Source: Sipunculus nudus (taxonomy: Eukaryota > Annelida > Sipuncula > Golfingiida > Sipunculidae). Taken from it: DNA of 64,000 nt. The stretch is taken from positions 96,880,330-96,944,329 of the forward strand of contig CM049307.1 of assembly GCA_026874595.1 (NCBI GenBank). The letters run 5' to 3'. Position numbers and translations under genes: made by a program. Under the pieces are notes generated by a model. The model was not told the DNA's origin. It saw nothing but the letters and a program-made list of their open reading frames with translations, and made no database searches. This document shows, in pieces, positions 1-12,859 of the stretch; position 1 is the stretch's first letter; each line of letters begins with the position of its first letter.

Positions 1-1224
1 CATATACAACTGTGCCAGCGATAAAGCTACCATGTAAGGTCCTATATAGAATTTCTTTTCTAAATATTTTTTTGGTCATTATTATTATTTATATTTTTTT
101 CTTCTTTGATGTTGGACTTGTTGGCCGCAGATATATAGACTCTCATGTCGTTGTGAACGAGGGAAATATATTGCCTCGTTCTGAAATGTCCTTGAGGGGG
201 GGTTGCGGTGATTTCATGGCGTCACGGTCTGAAGATCTCGTATTCATCTCATCAAATAATTTCTCGAGTGACAGCGGGCAAAAAAATGGGACCTGAGAAT
301 CCGTGTCTTGAGCCAATCATATACCTGTTTGATACCACGTGATGCATTCCTGTTATGACGTAATAGCTAATGCCTTTCATTTATACTTCCTCGGGAATTT
401 TTATTGCTTCCATTTTGTAGTACTTGGTTACTGGTGCATTGAAATAGCTTTATTTGGTTTAATAATATTTGGCACGGGAATGAAAAATTACGGCCGTGGA
501 CTTTATATGATTAAAATCAGACCATCGGCAGTAAAAATTAATTATCTATAATGGCTGTGGATCAACAACAGGATATGCTATATGTGTCAAATAAAAAAAG
601 GAGATTAAAATTATCTGATTTAGCACGAGACTTATTTTTTACTACCATCAAAAATGTAAACTTAGTGAGTTAGGTATATCTGAATTGGAAAATGGTCATA
701 TTGAAAAAACTTTTGAAATCTTGGGCAATTAAAAGTATTATCATTAATATTAATATAATTGTTTAACCAGCTGTTTGGACGGATCCATGATTGTTCCTAG
801 TAATTGGGACCATTTTTGTCGTTAGCTATACCGTTCTAGTCAGCCAGCGACGGTCATGATAAAGACAACGCTGCATAGATAGGTCATGGCTTCAGAAATT
901 ATTCCCAACAATTGGTCATTAAGTAACATAATGTGTACACTCAGACCTAAACGGTTGCGAAAAAGAGATTATATATGAGCTGTATATAATGTTGAGTCAG
1001 AATTCACTCCAGACAAATATACCAACTTATACCATGTGTACTCTAAAACCTAAAATGTCCAGAACGATGGTTTGTGTATTGATTTACTTGATAATCACCT
1101 GTGTTCTAAAACAAAATACATAGTTCTAAATATAAACCATTACTTTAATGTAATTATTGTTTTTATGGAAAATTCTTTCCCTGCCTTTATAAGCAGTATT
1201 CCAGGTTTATCCATTGAAACAAAA

Positions 1225-1400
1225 TGAGCTAGAGGGCACTCAGCAGAGCGCTTAACTCCACCAAGGCAAAACATTAAAAAAAGTAACGGAATCTTCCGTT
1301 ATTACCCGTCTGACCCTTCAAAGAGGTTTAGTGAAAATCGGTGTCGTAGTTTTCGCTTAATTCTGCCGTCCGACAAAGAGACAAATAGATGGATGAAAAA
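1225..1400 (+). mobile_element. 3' tail of an RTE/BovB-like LINE or derived SINE (fragment)
   Basis: The segment reads ACTCCACCAAGGC near its start, then, after a variable spacer, AAGAGGTTTAGTGAAAATCGG followed by GTAGTTTTCGCTTAATTCTGC and a run of CAAA-type bases ending in GATGGATGAAAA. This order of motifs is the conserved 3' tail found on RTE-type LINEs and their SINEs across many animals, as I recall it. It is non-coding and degenerate. The assignment to a clade is from memory of the tail consensus and needs a repeat-library search. Confidence 0.5.
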
Positions 1401-2440
1401 TGACCTCATCACAGAAGCATTTTGGTTACTTATTTCCAGACTCAATAAACGTGAGATCTCAGGTATCTGTGTTCTTTTTAAAGAAGGAATATTTCTCGGA
1501 CGGCCGTCTTCTCTTCTCCACCTGTCTTAAAGACTTGTAAATATATTAACAAACAACCCCTTAACATGATGGTTCCGCAGATCACCATTGCACAACATTA
1601 TAGGAAAATGTCCCCCGCCAATAGGAATGCACAAACCTCCTGTTCCGAAAAAAAAGTAAATATAGGTATCAAGTGCGCAAAAAAAAGCAAACAGACCTTT
1701 ATTTTGCTATTTTACTCTTACAAACTAAGCGTTGTTGCGTTTATTGACTTGACATATCAATGGACATCATTGTGACTATGACCCTTTTCTCCCCTCTGAT
1801 CGAAGAATTGAGTCGGCACATAGAAAACTTACCATGATAAGAAAAATAACCAGATTCTTAAAAAAAAAACTAAATAAGAATTTTTTCGGTTCTTCTGTTT
1901 TATCAAACAAACCTCGCAGCTGTAAGTGAATTTGTACTCGAGGTATATTGAATAATTTTTCAGTTTTTCAATATTTACAAACAAAACATTGTGCTAACCG
2001 CTTCTAACAGTTACCGTTCTAACCCACATGTATCAAACAAAGATGAAATAGTGTCCTCTATTACTGTCCGCGTGACCGAGTCATACAGAAGAAACACCAG
2101 GTCAGTATACCTGATATAGGACAAAGTGCAATTGTAGGGTGGCATCTTAACCGGTATAGCATTTCTAGACTTCAAACATGATCAAATGTCGAATGTACAT
2201 CAAATATGTTGCAAGTTCGCTGACTGAATTTGCTTTGAATACCGCGGACTTATTGCAACGTGTCCCGTATACAAGGGGGATATTCCCGTGCCTCGGTTAA
2301 TGGGGCTAGACGAGGTCTAGTCAGCCAGGCGACCTTTAACCTTTAACCCCAGCGTCCCCTAATGTTTTGTAGACATTTTCTTTGACTCCAGGTACACTTG
2401 TCATTTATCTTAATGTAACAATTATGAATGTGCAATATAA

Positions 2441-2520
2441 TACAGTGGAACCTGTCTTTAAGACCACCTATATAATAAGACCCCCTGTCTATTGACCACC
2501 CTTGAGTGATTCGAAAGCAT
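2441..2520 (+). mobile_element. Truncated MITE with TACAGTGGAACCTGTCT terminus
   Basis: The terminus TACAGTGGAACCTGTCT is followed by AAGACCACC and related AGACC-type repeats. It matches the left end and start of the complete element at 60703-60889, but no right terminus is seen, so this is a left-hand fragment. Confidence 0.55.
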
Positions 2521-4442
2521 TGACTGACCTATCTAAAGCCGGGCTCTACAGACTTAAGTCAGCCAACACCAGTCTTCATGCAGAAATCTATGTGAACTTG
2601 TCAAAGACACAGGTTAGGCATTTAAGTGATACTTTCTCTAATGTCGGGGCGGAATAGAGCTTGGTCCTGTTCTCAAAGACACATGTGTGTATACATGAGG
2701 CCTGAATGAGGTTTTAATGAGTTACAAGGCATAGATCCACTGTGTGTACAGCCAAAAAAAGGGAAGATTAGAGCTATAATCGTGAAATTAGAGGTAATAT
2801 TAGGACCAAAAGTTTGTATTTTCTCAGTCTTTGCCATTATTATATTATTCATTGATATTTGATATTGTTTCCCGTTTATTCAGGATCAGATTTAAGAATT
2901 GATAAAACTTTACATAAGTTTATTTCAGTGAGATCTGTTGTGATTAAAATTTAGAGAGGCAAAAATAAAAACAATCACTGACAAAAATTTTAAGTTTCAC
3001 TTTATTGCTTTCTATGAGAAAAACTGTGTATACATAGAGAAATATTTGGTTAGTACATATTTCAGCTAATAATCTTAATTTGCTACTGTATAATAATTCC
3101 ATTAATTTTAAAAACCCTGGTTAACATTATTGGTTACAGGTCTTTGTAAAAAAGTGTAATTCTCATCATCCCAGTATTCCATTACATTGTAAATATTACT
3201 TTTTTAACAAGTGATTTACAAATATAAATTTTCTATATAAGATTATCCTCATACCATTTCACCTTTTTCAGATCATTATACTGCCATTCACACTCTTAAG
3301 TAATATTGATATATTCACTTTTGCCCAGATTAATTTACATATTTTGTTCGTTCTATTTACTTCCTTTGATTTTAGCTCATACTAAATGGGATATACACAA
3401 GCATGTCCACTGACACAAATCTGAAGTCTGAACACTGTCAGCAGACTCATTAAGTGGCCACTGGCCAAGGTCTGCAAGCACATGTCTGTAGTGTGACCCC
3501 GGCTTAACAGGACCGCCTGTGAGATCAGACCGCGTTTTGCCAGTTCCACCAGTAGTCTTATTACACATTAATCCTATCATCCTCTTGATGTATCTTGTCG
3601 CAGGTCTGACATCACTTTTCTTTTCCAAATTCCATTGTTGCTGTAAGGTATAGATCTTTTAATAATGATGTTTGGTGTTGGTTCTGGAGGTCTAGCTGGT
3701 ACTGGAAAGTGATCATTGGCGCTTACTGAATATTCTTCTTAATTTTTATACACACATATTAAGATAAGAAAGAAAACCCAGTATAATGAATCTAACCATA
3801 CGAATCGAATACAGAGAACTTAGCAGTGACAACCCGACTCAGTAAACAATGATAAGCCTACTTGTCTGACAGCCAGTAATCTGGTCGTAATGTCAGAGGA
3901 TTGATATGGCGCTACAGAAAACTGTGAGTGAAGAATTACATCACACCGTGTCATCCCTTACTTCTAACGCTGATATTTTTCATGTTATGCAGTAAGTTTG
4001 GAAACGCTTCATTTAGTATTTGATATTTGATTGAATAATAATATGATAATGATGTGTTTTACTACAAAAAGAAACGTTGTATACGTTTATACTGTGTAAT
4101 GTGAGTGCAACGAAAATAACTCCAGCGTCACATTTTATAACTACGCTGGAGCGATAACATGGTGCTCAACCCGGGACCAGGAAGATAAAATATTAAGTGT
4201 ATCCAGAAATGAATGATTACTATTATTCTTTTACACTTTTATTAAAACCTGAACATGTGGAGATTGTAATTAATATTTTCTTCCCTTAGAGGCAGGAAGA
4301 ACTCCATAAGGATATCATTCGTTAAGCCTTTCTTGTTCTTACAAGTCCAAAATTGAATTCACAGAGAGGGATAGAGAGAGTGTCTATTAAGTTTTGTAAA
4401 ATATTAGAACAGACGAATAAATGCCTGTGTACGCAAGAATAT

Positions 4443-4445
<3 letters not shown>

Positions 4446-4475
<30 letters not shown>
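4446..4475 (+). repeat. (GA)n microsatellite
   Basis: About fifteen uninterrupted GA dinucleotides, followed by a short CAGA-rich run to about 4497. The overlapping open frames are products of the repeat. Confidence 0.95.
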
Positions 4476-4479
<4 letters not shown>

Positions 4480-5003
4480 GCAGACAGACAGACAGAGAGG
4501 CAAACGTTTCATTTACGTCGGATACTTACTTAAAAATCAACGCATGTTTAAACTTTACGTGACCACACACCAGCTTAGGGACATAGGGTGTAATCTTAAC
4601 GCACCATGAAATGATTTATTACGGTTTACACGGTTACTTCGGACAGGTGTGTCTGGGTAAGTGGCGACATTTACACCTGTCAAAGTTTACGACCGGAACT
4701 TGAAAAGATCTGAAAGGCATAAACGTGGACGCCGTGACCTCAAGTGACTGGCAGTAACAACAACCAGACAGGAGGTGACGTCACGCTTCATGACATCCAT
4801 GAATAACTTACAAAATGACGATTTCTCACATTGCGCCATGAACCTGATTAAGTGTAATGTTTCATATCAAGTTTCCTTTCATAAACAAGGTGGTCGACCT
4901 GAAGTTTATTTTCATTTATTACAAGCGAATACAGATAACCGTCCTAAACTAAATTTTCTGAATACTGAAGTACATTTATAGAGAGGTAAAATATCTAAAC
5001 ATA

Positions 5004-5284
5004 GAGGGGCGTAGCCAGGATTTACCGGGGGGGGGGGGGGGGAGTTAAGCACATCCGCTGACCAAGGAAGGCATTTATATATATATATATATAAAGAAAC
5101 AGCCTACTTCAATATCCTTGTACCATTTTAAGACGGAAAACAAGAGGACAATTTTCATGCTTTAATTATCTTAGTAGATATTACTGTATGAAATGTTTTC
5201 CCTCAATACTCAATATTGCATGCAAAGTCGGATGGGGGGGGGGGGGGGGCATGGCCCCTTCCTCATCCCCTGGATGCGCTCCTG
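5004..5284 (+). mobile_element. G-run MITE, copy 1
   Basis: The left end GAGGGGCGTAGCCAGGAT and the right end CCCCTGGATGCGCTCCTG are imperfect inverted repeats. Two runs of sixteen G lie inside, at 5027-5042 and 5234-5249, with an (AT)n tract near 5070-5093 between them. It has the same type of terminus as the elements at 23705 and 56376. No coding capacity is seen. Confidence 0.55.
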
Positions 5285-6904
5285 AAAAATTGCCAGTTCT
5301 TGGATACACACAGCTGACCGATTAATCTCTGTATTTCATGGATCTTCTCCAACATTGAAGCGGCGAGGAGGAGTGTAGAGAGGCGATCCGCTGAAGAAAT
5401 TAACCTGGATCCGTATATGGATGCATATCCCTTGTTTTTTTTTTGATCAATGGATTTAAAATAAGTGTTGATTCATGACCAAAATTTCATTCCGAGTCAA
5501 ACGCTTAAGAAGATACCGGCAAAAGAGACCGCCAAGAACCATGGAAAATTCTATATATAATTTTCACTTTCATCATCTTTTCTCGTATCGAGACACAAAT
5601 GTCCTTTTGTACGGCCACCATTTTCGATGGAACCTCTGGGACATTTCCTGGTGTACATAAACAGATGAGCTCGCACTCAATACTGTTTCCATGAAAGATT
5701 GATTGACCATCATTTGGTAAAACTCGCTTTAATGCCCGAATGATCGTGCTGACAAACACTCTTTGTCTGCTGTCAAGGGAGAAACGATCTCTTTTACGCT
5801 GTTAAAACATAAACTTTGATTAATAAATCAGACAGGTACTACATTCTACTTCAGGTAGACCTGTCTTCTTGGCTTTTTTTAGAATTTGGCAGGGATAAAG
5901 TAACGTCTGTCCCCCTCACGTTTTATAGAAATTACATTTCAATATTTAACATTAATATTCCAACATTATTCAGTAATGAAGATGCTTCACAGTTTCGTTA
6001 TAATTTACTCCATGCAGATTCTTCATGTTGAGGAAACTACATAACATGCATGTTGTATTAATAAAACAAGGAATAAGATACAAGATTTGAATCACCATTG
6101 AATCATGCCTTGTCGTGTTGTTCAATCTTTGTAAACCGGGGTGTTATGAATCAAATTGGAAATATTTTATATAAAGTGTTAAAATTGAGCTCAAATACTC
6201 CACAATATATGGTGCGAGTAAAGAGAGTTGTGATATTCTGTTATAGGAGGGCTTTTACTCTTTCATCGGGGGGTCTTCTTTCCGTATTCCTGTGGATTAT
6301 CCCCCTCACTTTTATTCAGCGCGAGAAGAACATAAGACTATGTTATTTCCTCTGAGTTAAACCGTGTTCGCGAGTTTAAAACTCTAAGTTGGATAAACAA
6401 TGCGATAATCCGCTCTCATTTGTTTGATTACATATTTTTGCCGACTGGTGATACCCGGAAAATCTTGCTGTACAAAGCAGCGGTTAAATGAGATATAAAT
6501 TAATTGCGGGGTATAACCACAGCAATCATGCAGAGTTTAGGTACGGGATGTGTCATATCAGACTATTGCATTCTTTTTGAGTGAAGTTAATTGGCACAGG
6601 GGTACTGTGGTTATGTATATTTTTTATATATAGTATGTGACAAAATATGTAAAAGGAAAATATCTTATTTTTCTTACAAAAAATGACATCGGCAAATATC
6701 TAAATTACATGTGCTCCACATAAATAAATAAGAAATGAGATACCAGCTGCCAGGGCAATACAATGGTTATATATAGACGAGTTATAGTGGACTGCGTGTT
6801 CCCCGGGAGACGAGCTTTATAAATGGGCGGTATATTCTCAGTGCACGCTCCTTCTGTTTATTGCAGTGATTGTTATCTTGCCTCGGAGGAGGAGAGACAC
6901 ATAA

Positions 6905-7062
6905 TAGCGTAATGTTACCGTAATTGATCTAATTACTTAAACATATCCGCCATGTTACCGTAAATAACCGATTCATAAAAAAAGATGCCGCCATGATACC
7001 ATAGTTCAACTAATAACCAAACAGTTGCCACATTGATACCGTAATTAACCTATATATTAAAT
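6905..7062 (+). repeat. Degenerate tandem repeat, about 42-bp unit
   Basis: Four diverged units each carry a version of GATACCGTAATTAACC (for example TGTTACCGTAATTGATC, TGTTACCGTAAATAACC, TGATACCGTAATTAACC) preceded by CCGCCA or TGCCAC. Unit spacing is 41-43 bp. No function is apparent. Confidence 0.55.
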
Positions 7063-9006
7063 AAAGCTTGAATAAGAGTGTCCTATAGTCTTCTGTGCAT
7101 GATAAGTGTATTTTATAACTAGGCAGAGGTAACCAATGAACTAGTGAAGCCCTTCACTTCATCCAAACTTGTCATTTGCCGCAAAGCGGCATCGTCCTCT
7201 ATACTTTTTACGACTTTGTTACATTCTTTATTAAAGGCTATTTTTCTTCCAGGGTCCAGAGTAACGTGTATCTTTTCACATAGACCAGCTTCCTGTCATG
7301 TCCTCCATTCCCACAAACGTTATAAATAAATCATAGTAAACTTTAATATACGCTGTCGATTCCCTTTAAGTCAAACCCCATAGACTGGTAGAATGGATTG
7401 GACTGAGACACGCAAACACTGTATCAGAAAGATTTATGATGAAAATATGCAGATAAAACCTGTACGATAATATACCAAGCATGTTCAAATCATTATTTGT
7501 CATCCAGGATCCGCCATTATTTACAGTATTGTGCTGAATAGATCGACCTTAGTTCAAACATGTAGGTAACATTTAATTCCATGTTATAACGTGATATATT
7601 TTTTTCCGTTGAATGAAAATGGCCCGAATTACTTTAAGGTAAATAGATATTCATCCTTTGAGACTAATGTCAGAAACTGAATAACAGTGATGCTATTTAG
7701 AGAAATCCATTAATCAAATATGGCTGAAACTTCACGTTTCATGTTGCAGCAATCATGCGTGAAGCAGTTGGGTTTGCAGAGGTATGACTGAAGCTATACA
7801 TATAAGTTGCAGTACAAAACGTTTTTCTTCCAATAACATTTAATGGTACTTTAATGGTGCTTTATATATGACAATATTCATAAATATTAAATAAAAAAGT
7901 AAAAAATTATAATATTTCTTATCTTCCAAATTATCATGGAATCTTAGAACATAAGCAAAAAAAAGGCGTAAAATAAGAATTTAATTATTTCGAACGATTG
8001 CGACATTTAAAGATTACTGAAATAAAAGATAACTGAAAAAATCTCTGCTTAGATTTTAGACTTGTTCTGTTGTTAATAAATAATAAACGTATTAAAACAG
8101 AAGTGATGTTAACTCGTGTTTCTTTCCGGGCGCAAGATCAAGCAGATGATTTTGTGTATAATCAAGAGCCATCCAGGTTGTGGCATATCAGTGGCGGTGA
8201 TGCATGTAAACAGTGAGCTGATATTCCCAGAGATGAAAGATAAATGCACGCATGGTAATACCCCAGGTCGACGATACCCTTTTGATCGAACGTTTGATAA
8301 CACTTTTGACAATTCAAACAAGACATGGACAGCTGATTACTGTATGTGGAGCTTTATGCGGAGACCTTGAATAATACACCGTGGTATGTCAAAGTCAGTA
8401 AAAATGATTAATGACTCTTTCTATATAGACTCATCCTTTTGTGTTTGCTACCCTCAAGGTCATGTATACGTATTGTAAACCCATCCACATTATCAGTTTT
8501 ATAAATAAGATGAATGAGGGGGCCATGTTTTATTTGTACATATGAGTATTCGCTACCTTAGACACTTCATCGACCACACACATTTCCTAGTTAAAATACA
8601 TATTTGTCTGTTACTTTTTTCCAGCCAATAAGATTAAAGCGCTACTTTTCTCTCGCCGAGCTCAGTGGCCACAGCAAGAATGAGGTGTTAACTAAAATAG
8701 TTATACCGTCTGTTGACTGTTTTAAGCTCAGCTGATTGAAAGTCGTCTTAGCTAGAGAAATGGGTCTTTGTCCGTCGTCTGGCTGTACGTCCGTTAGCAA
8801 TCCGAAAATCGTAATCGTAAATCCTTTGTAATATAAAATAGGTCAATGCCACTTAAAGAACAATAGTTTTTTTTATATTTCGATAATATTAGGATTATTT
8901 TAATGGTGACTTTATGTTAGGTGGGAATGGGGAAAGTAAGCTTTCCAGATGTAGGACTCATATTTGAATATTTATAAATTAATATATATTTACTTTTCAT
9001 CCACAG

Positions 9007-9158
9007 GTTGGCCAACGATTACGAAAACCACAGTCAAGAAGGTCTAAAAGACGTGAGCAAGTTCTTCCAGAACCCCATCAACGGTTATCTGATAATAAAA
9101 CGACTCACTGCAGACCTCAAGAAACTGAAGAAAGTCCTAACGTCGACGATAGCAGACG
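9007..9158 (+). CDS. P4HA: P4HA gene 1 exon E1: N-terminal dimerisation segment
   Basis: Acceptor ccacag and donor gtacgt. The exon opens with the last base of a split codon and ends with one base of the next. It encodes a lysine-rich helical stretch containing FFQNPINGYLIIKRL, which aligns with GHPVNAFKLMKRL of vertebrate P4HA. Because it starts in mid-codon it cannot be the first coding exon. No upstream partner was recognised. Confidence 0.88.
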
Positions 9159-12100
9159 GTACGTCATATATCAGTGAAAATGTATGTAACATTCATAATA
9201 CTGAAATTTTATGGATAAATGTTTTTAGAAACCTGAATCTATAACTAAACATTTGTAACATTTATGCAATATGTTTATATTTAGTTTTATTACAGAAATG
9301 ACTATTGGTAGTACTAAGTGCTAATAAAAGATCTCTAGATCTCGACAAAATTGATAATCCTGCTCATTTCACTGCTGCCATCATATGTCACAAATATAAA
9401 GAAATCTACATAATTTCATTTTCATTTGGTACTATTCTTCAATCATTTTCCCCAGAATTCAACAAAGCATGGAACCGGAAGTCGGATTTCCTTCCGGACG
9501 AGAAGGACCTGCAAGGGGCGGGCATGGCGTTACTAAGGTTACAAGACACATACGCCCTTTCAACCCAAGAGATCGTCCATGGGAAGATATCTGGGGTTAC
9601 GGAGTCCATAATGTTATCAAGTAGGTATATGTTATCATAAATTAAGTAAATCTGTAGAGTCCATAATGTTATCGAGTAAGTACATGTTATTATATGTTAA
9701 GTAAATCTGGAGAATCAATAATGTTATTGAGTAAGTTTATGTTAATATAAGTTAAGTAAATCTGTAGAGTCCGTAATGTTATCGAGTAAGTACATGTTAT
9801 TATAAGTTAAGTAAAACTGTAGAGTCCATAATGTTATCGAGTAAGTACATTTTATTATAAGTTGAGTAAATCTGTAGAGACCGTAATGTTATCGAGTAGG
9901 TACATGTTATTATAAGTTAAGTAAATCTGTAGAGTCCATAATGCTATCGAGTAAGTGCCTGTTATTATAAGTTAAGTAAATATGTATAGTCCATAATGTT
10001 ATCGAGTGAGTAGATGTTATTTTAAGTTAAGTAAAACTGTAGAGTCCATAATGTTATCGAGTTAGGACATGTTATATTAAGTAAGTAAATCTGTAGAGTC
10101 CATAATGTTATCGAGTAAGTGCATGTTATTATAAGTTAAGTAAATATGTATAATCCATAATATTTTCGAGTAAGTACATGTTATTATAAGTTTGTTAAAT
10201 CTGTAGAGTCCATAATGTTATCGAGTAAGGACATGTAATATTAAGTAAGTAAATCTGTAGAGTCCATAATGTTATCGAGTAAGGACATGTAATATTAAGT
10301 AAGTAAATCTGTAGAGTCCATAATGTTATCGAGTGAGTACAGGTTATATCAAGTTTGTAAATTTGTACCTTTTATCGAAGGGAACTGCAAGGAAAGTTTG
10401 ACTCTAAGCATGACATGTTATCGAGGCTTCTGGGCTTGGTTCACATGCGTGAACAGACATGCGTGAACTAAATCTGTTAATTTAGTTTCGTAAGAAACTA
10501 ATGAATTCCTTTTGGATAAGAATGGCAACACCAGTAACTCGACAAATTTCATAGATTATCATATCTCAAAGCCCTCTGGATCCCAGTTTCTTTATCCTGG
10601 GCTGAGAATAATCTAAATTGCAATTTTCTCCAAGGATTTTTTTTTTCGTATTTCTACTTTATTTGAGGATTTGGGCATGTAAAAAAAGTTAAGGTAGTTG
10701 TCCATAAGTGCGTAGTCCTGAATAGTCCGCGTGCGTAGTCCTGTGTAGTCCGCGTGCGTAGTCCTGTGTAGTCCGCGTGCATAGTCCTGTGTAGTCCGCG
10801 TGCGTAGTCCTGTGTAGTCCGCGTGCGTAGTCCTGTGTAGTCCGCGTGCGTAGTCCTGTGTAGTCCGCGTGCGTAGTCCTGTGTAGTCCGCGTGCGTAGT
10901 CCAGTGTAGTCCGCGTGCGTAGTCCTGTGTAGTCCGCGTGCGTAGTCCTGTGTAGTCCGCGTGCGTAGTCCTGTGTAGTCCGCGTGCGTAGTCCTGTGTA
11001 GTCCGCGTGCGTAGTCCTGTGTAGTCCGCGTGCGTAGCCCTTTTGCGTACCCCGTATCCTCAAACTCGTCAAATTTCGTTATCAATAAGTGCCTATGGGT
11101 GGCCCTCACTCAATCTTGATAGATAACTCAAGAATTTCTAATTGCAAGCCATTTTACTTCGTTATTGCTATCGAATTTATTTTAAAATATATTAACAACA
11201 AAACAAATTATCAATAACTGAAAAAAATCATCTATAATATTTTAGGCAGTAAACTGATATTTACGCTTTAAACATTAAAAAAAAACCAATGTGTATAGTA
11301 GAAAAGGACAACGAATTCAACCAAATACAAATTTTTAGGTTTCTGAAAGATGTCAGATATGCTGTATTTATTCCAATAGAAAATAGAGAATCATCATACA
11401 ACACGCCTGAAAAGGAAAACTGCTTGCTAAAATTTGAAATTAACAATTTGAAGGTGACTAGTATGCTTAGTGCGCAAAAAGATGTTAATATTTGTCAATT
11501 TTTTAGCTGACGACAGTTACCATCTCGGTAAGATCGCGTACATCAAACAGGATTTCCATCAATGTGTTATGTGGATGCAACAGGCCCTGGACACGCTGAA
11601 CACCGGCTCAAATGAATTGAAAAACAAGGCAGATATCTTGGATTATTTATCATTTGCAACTTTCAAGGTAGGTATTTTATATTACGTAATCTTGAATAAA
11701 GTTTATCAATATGATAGTTGGATGGATTTTCTTTCTTTTGACCCTTGCAAAATGAGAATTTCACCAAATAAATTGGTATCACTTACAAAGTGCAATGAAA
11801 ATTTCAATGACAGTACTAATTCCTACAAAGATTACCATTTTACATGGTAAAACAGTGTAAGTACGATATTTTACATACATTTTGTTGATTAGGGGGACAG
11901 TTGCTTGGATCACCTCAACCCGCTGTCAACATAAATGTACATATAGGAGTTTATTTTATTAAATAAAACGGTAATGACAAAAGTTCCAACATAACCTGTA
12001 TTTTTAACAAAGAGATTGTATGTTGAAAATGTGATTGTGTTATGCATTATGATAGGACCGTCGAACTGACCATTAACGGTAGTTTTGTGAAACACAAGTT

Positions 12101-12806
12101 TATAGCACTATTGCATTACTTAGTTACTTCCTGGGTTCCAGAGTAGTTTATTTAAGAGAACCGCTTGAATTTCTAACTCACAGTGATTACAGACTTGTTC
12201 TTTATTAAAAGGGAAATTATGTTAGGAAAAATAAAAATTATATTATTATTATATATGCATATAAGAATATTTATAGACAAAAAATAATCTTGATGAGCTT
12301 TTGATATCTACTTGGTTTGGAAAGAAAATGCTCGTCATATTGAAGCCCAATGTTTTACCAACAGGTCACGTGATATTCTTACCAGATATTTCGATATACA
12401 TACTCAAATTTTATAAAAAAAAGTATTTTATATACATTAAAAGCCTTCCCTAAACCAACCAATCAGCAAATTTCTCTCTCTCGTACCGTGACAAAAATTC
12501 GCAAGGTTAAACAAACGATCATCGAAATTGATCAATAATTACCATTTTATTGATAAATTTGGGGATTCTTTAAAAAAGTAATTTACAATGAAAGAAAGAC
12601 ACATAGGCCTTTTCACTTTAGAATAAAACAAAAACCATACTTTACCCATTCATTTTAGACATGTAATAAGTCAGTATATGAGGAAGCAGTATATTTTGAC
12701 ATTTTAACCCAACTGATGATGGTCAAAGTCAAGGTCCCATGCACAAATAATAATTTTTAAAGCTGCTTGATTGGTTGGGTAGTGCCATAAATATTTGGTA
12801 AATCAC

Positions 12807-12859
<53 letters not shown>

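Larger units (their letters stand above)
1..9006. other. Region upstream of first recognised P4HA exon; no confident gene
   Basis: No open stretch here shows a recognisable protein domain, and the open frames are short and without family motifs. The signal peptide and first coiled-coil segment of gene 1 should lie upstream of 9007, because the first recognised exon opens in mid-codon, but I could not identify them here. They may be hidden in this stretch or lie outside the window. What can be seen is repeat debris: an RTE-like 3' tail near 1225, a truncated MITE near 2441, a GA repeat near 4446, a G-run MITE at 5004 and a degenerate tandem repeat near 6905. Confidence 0.6.

Noticed and set aside
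8116-8370. Open frames of 70-84 codons on both strands as the first exon of gene 1
   Set aside because: No signal peptide, no coiled-coil pattern of the P4HA N-terminus and no suitable phase or donor.
10654-11109. Antisense open frames of 151 and 127 codons as a repetitive protein gene
   Set aside because: They exist only because the 23-bp tandem unit lacks stops. Both frames give the same cyclic peptide, they end just outside the array, and they lie inside an intron.
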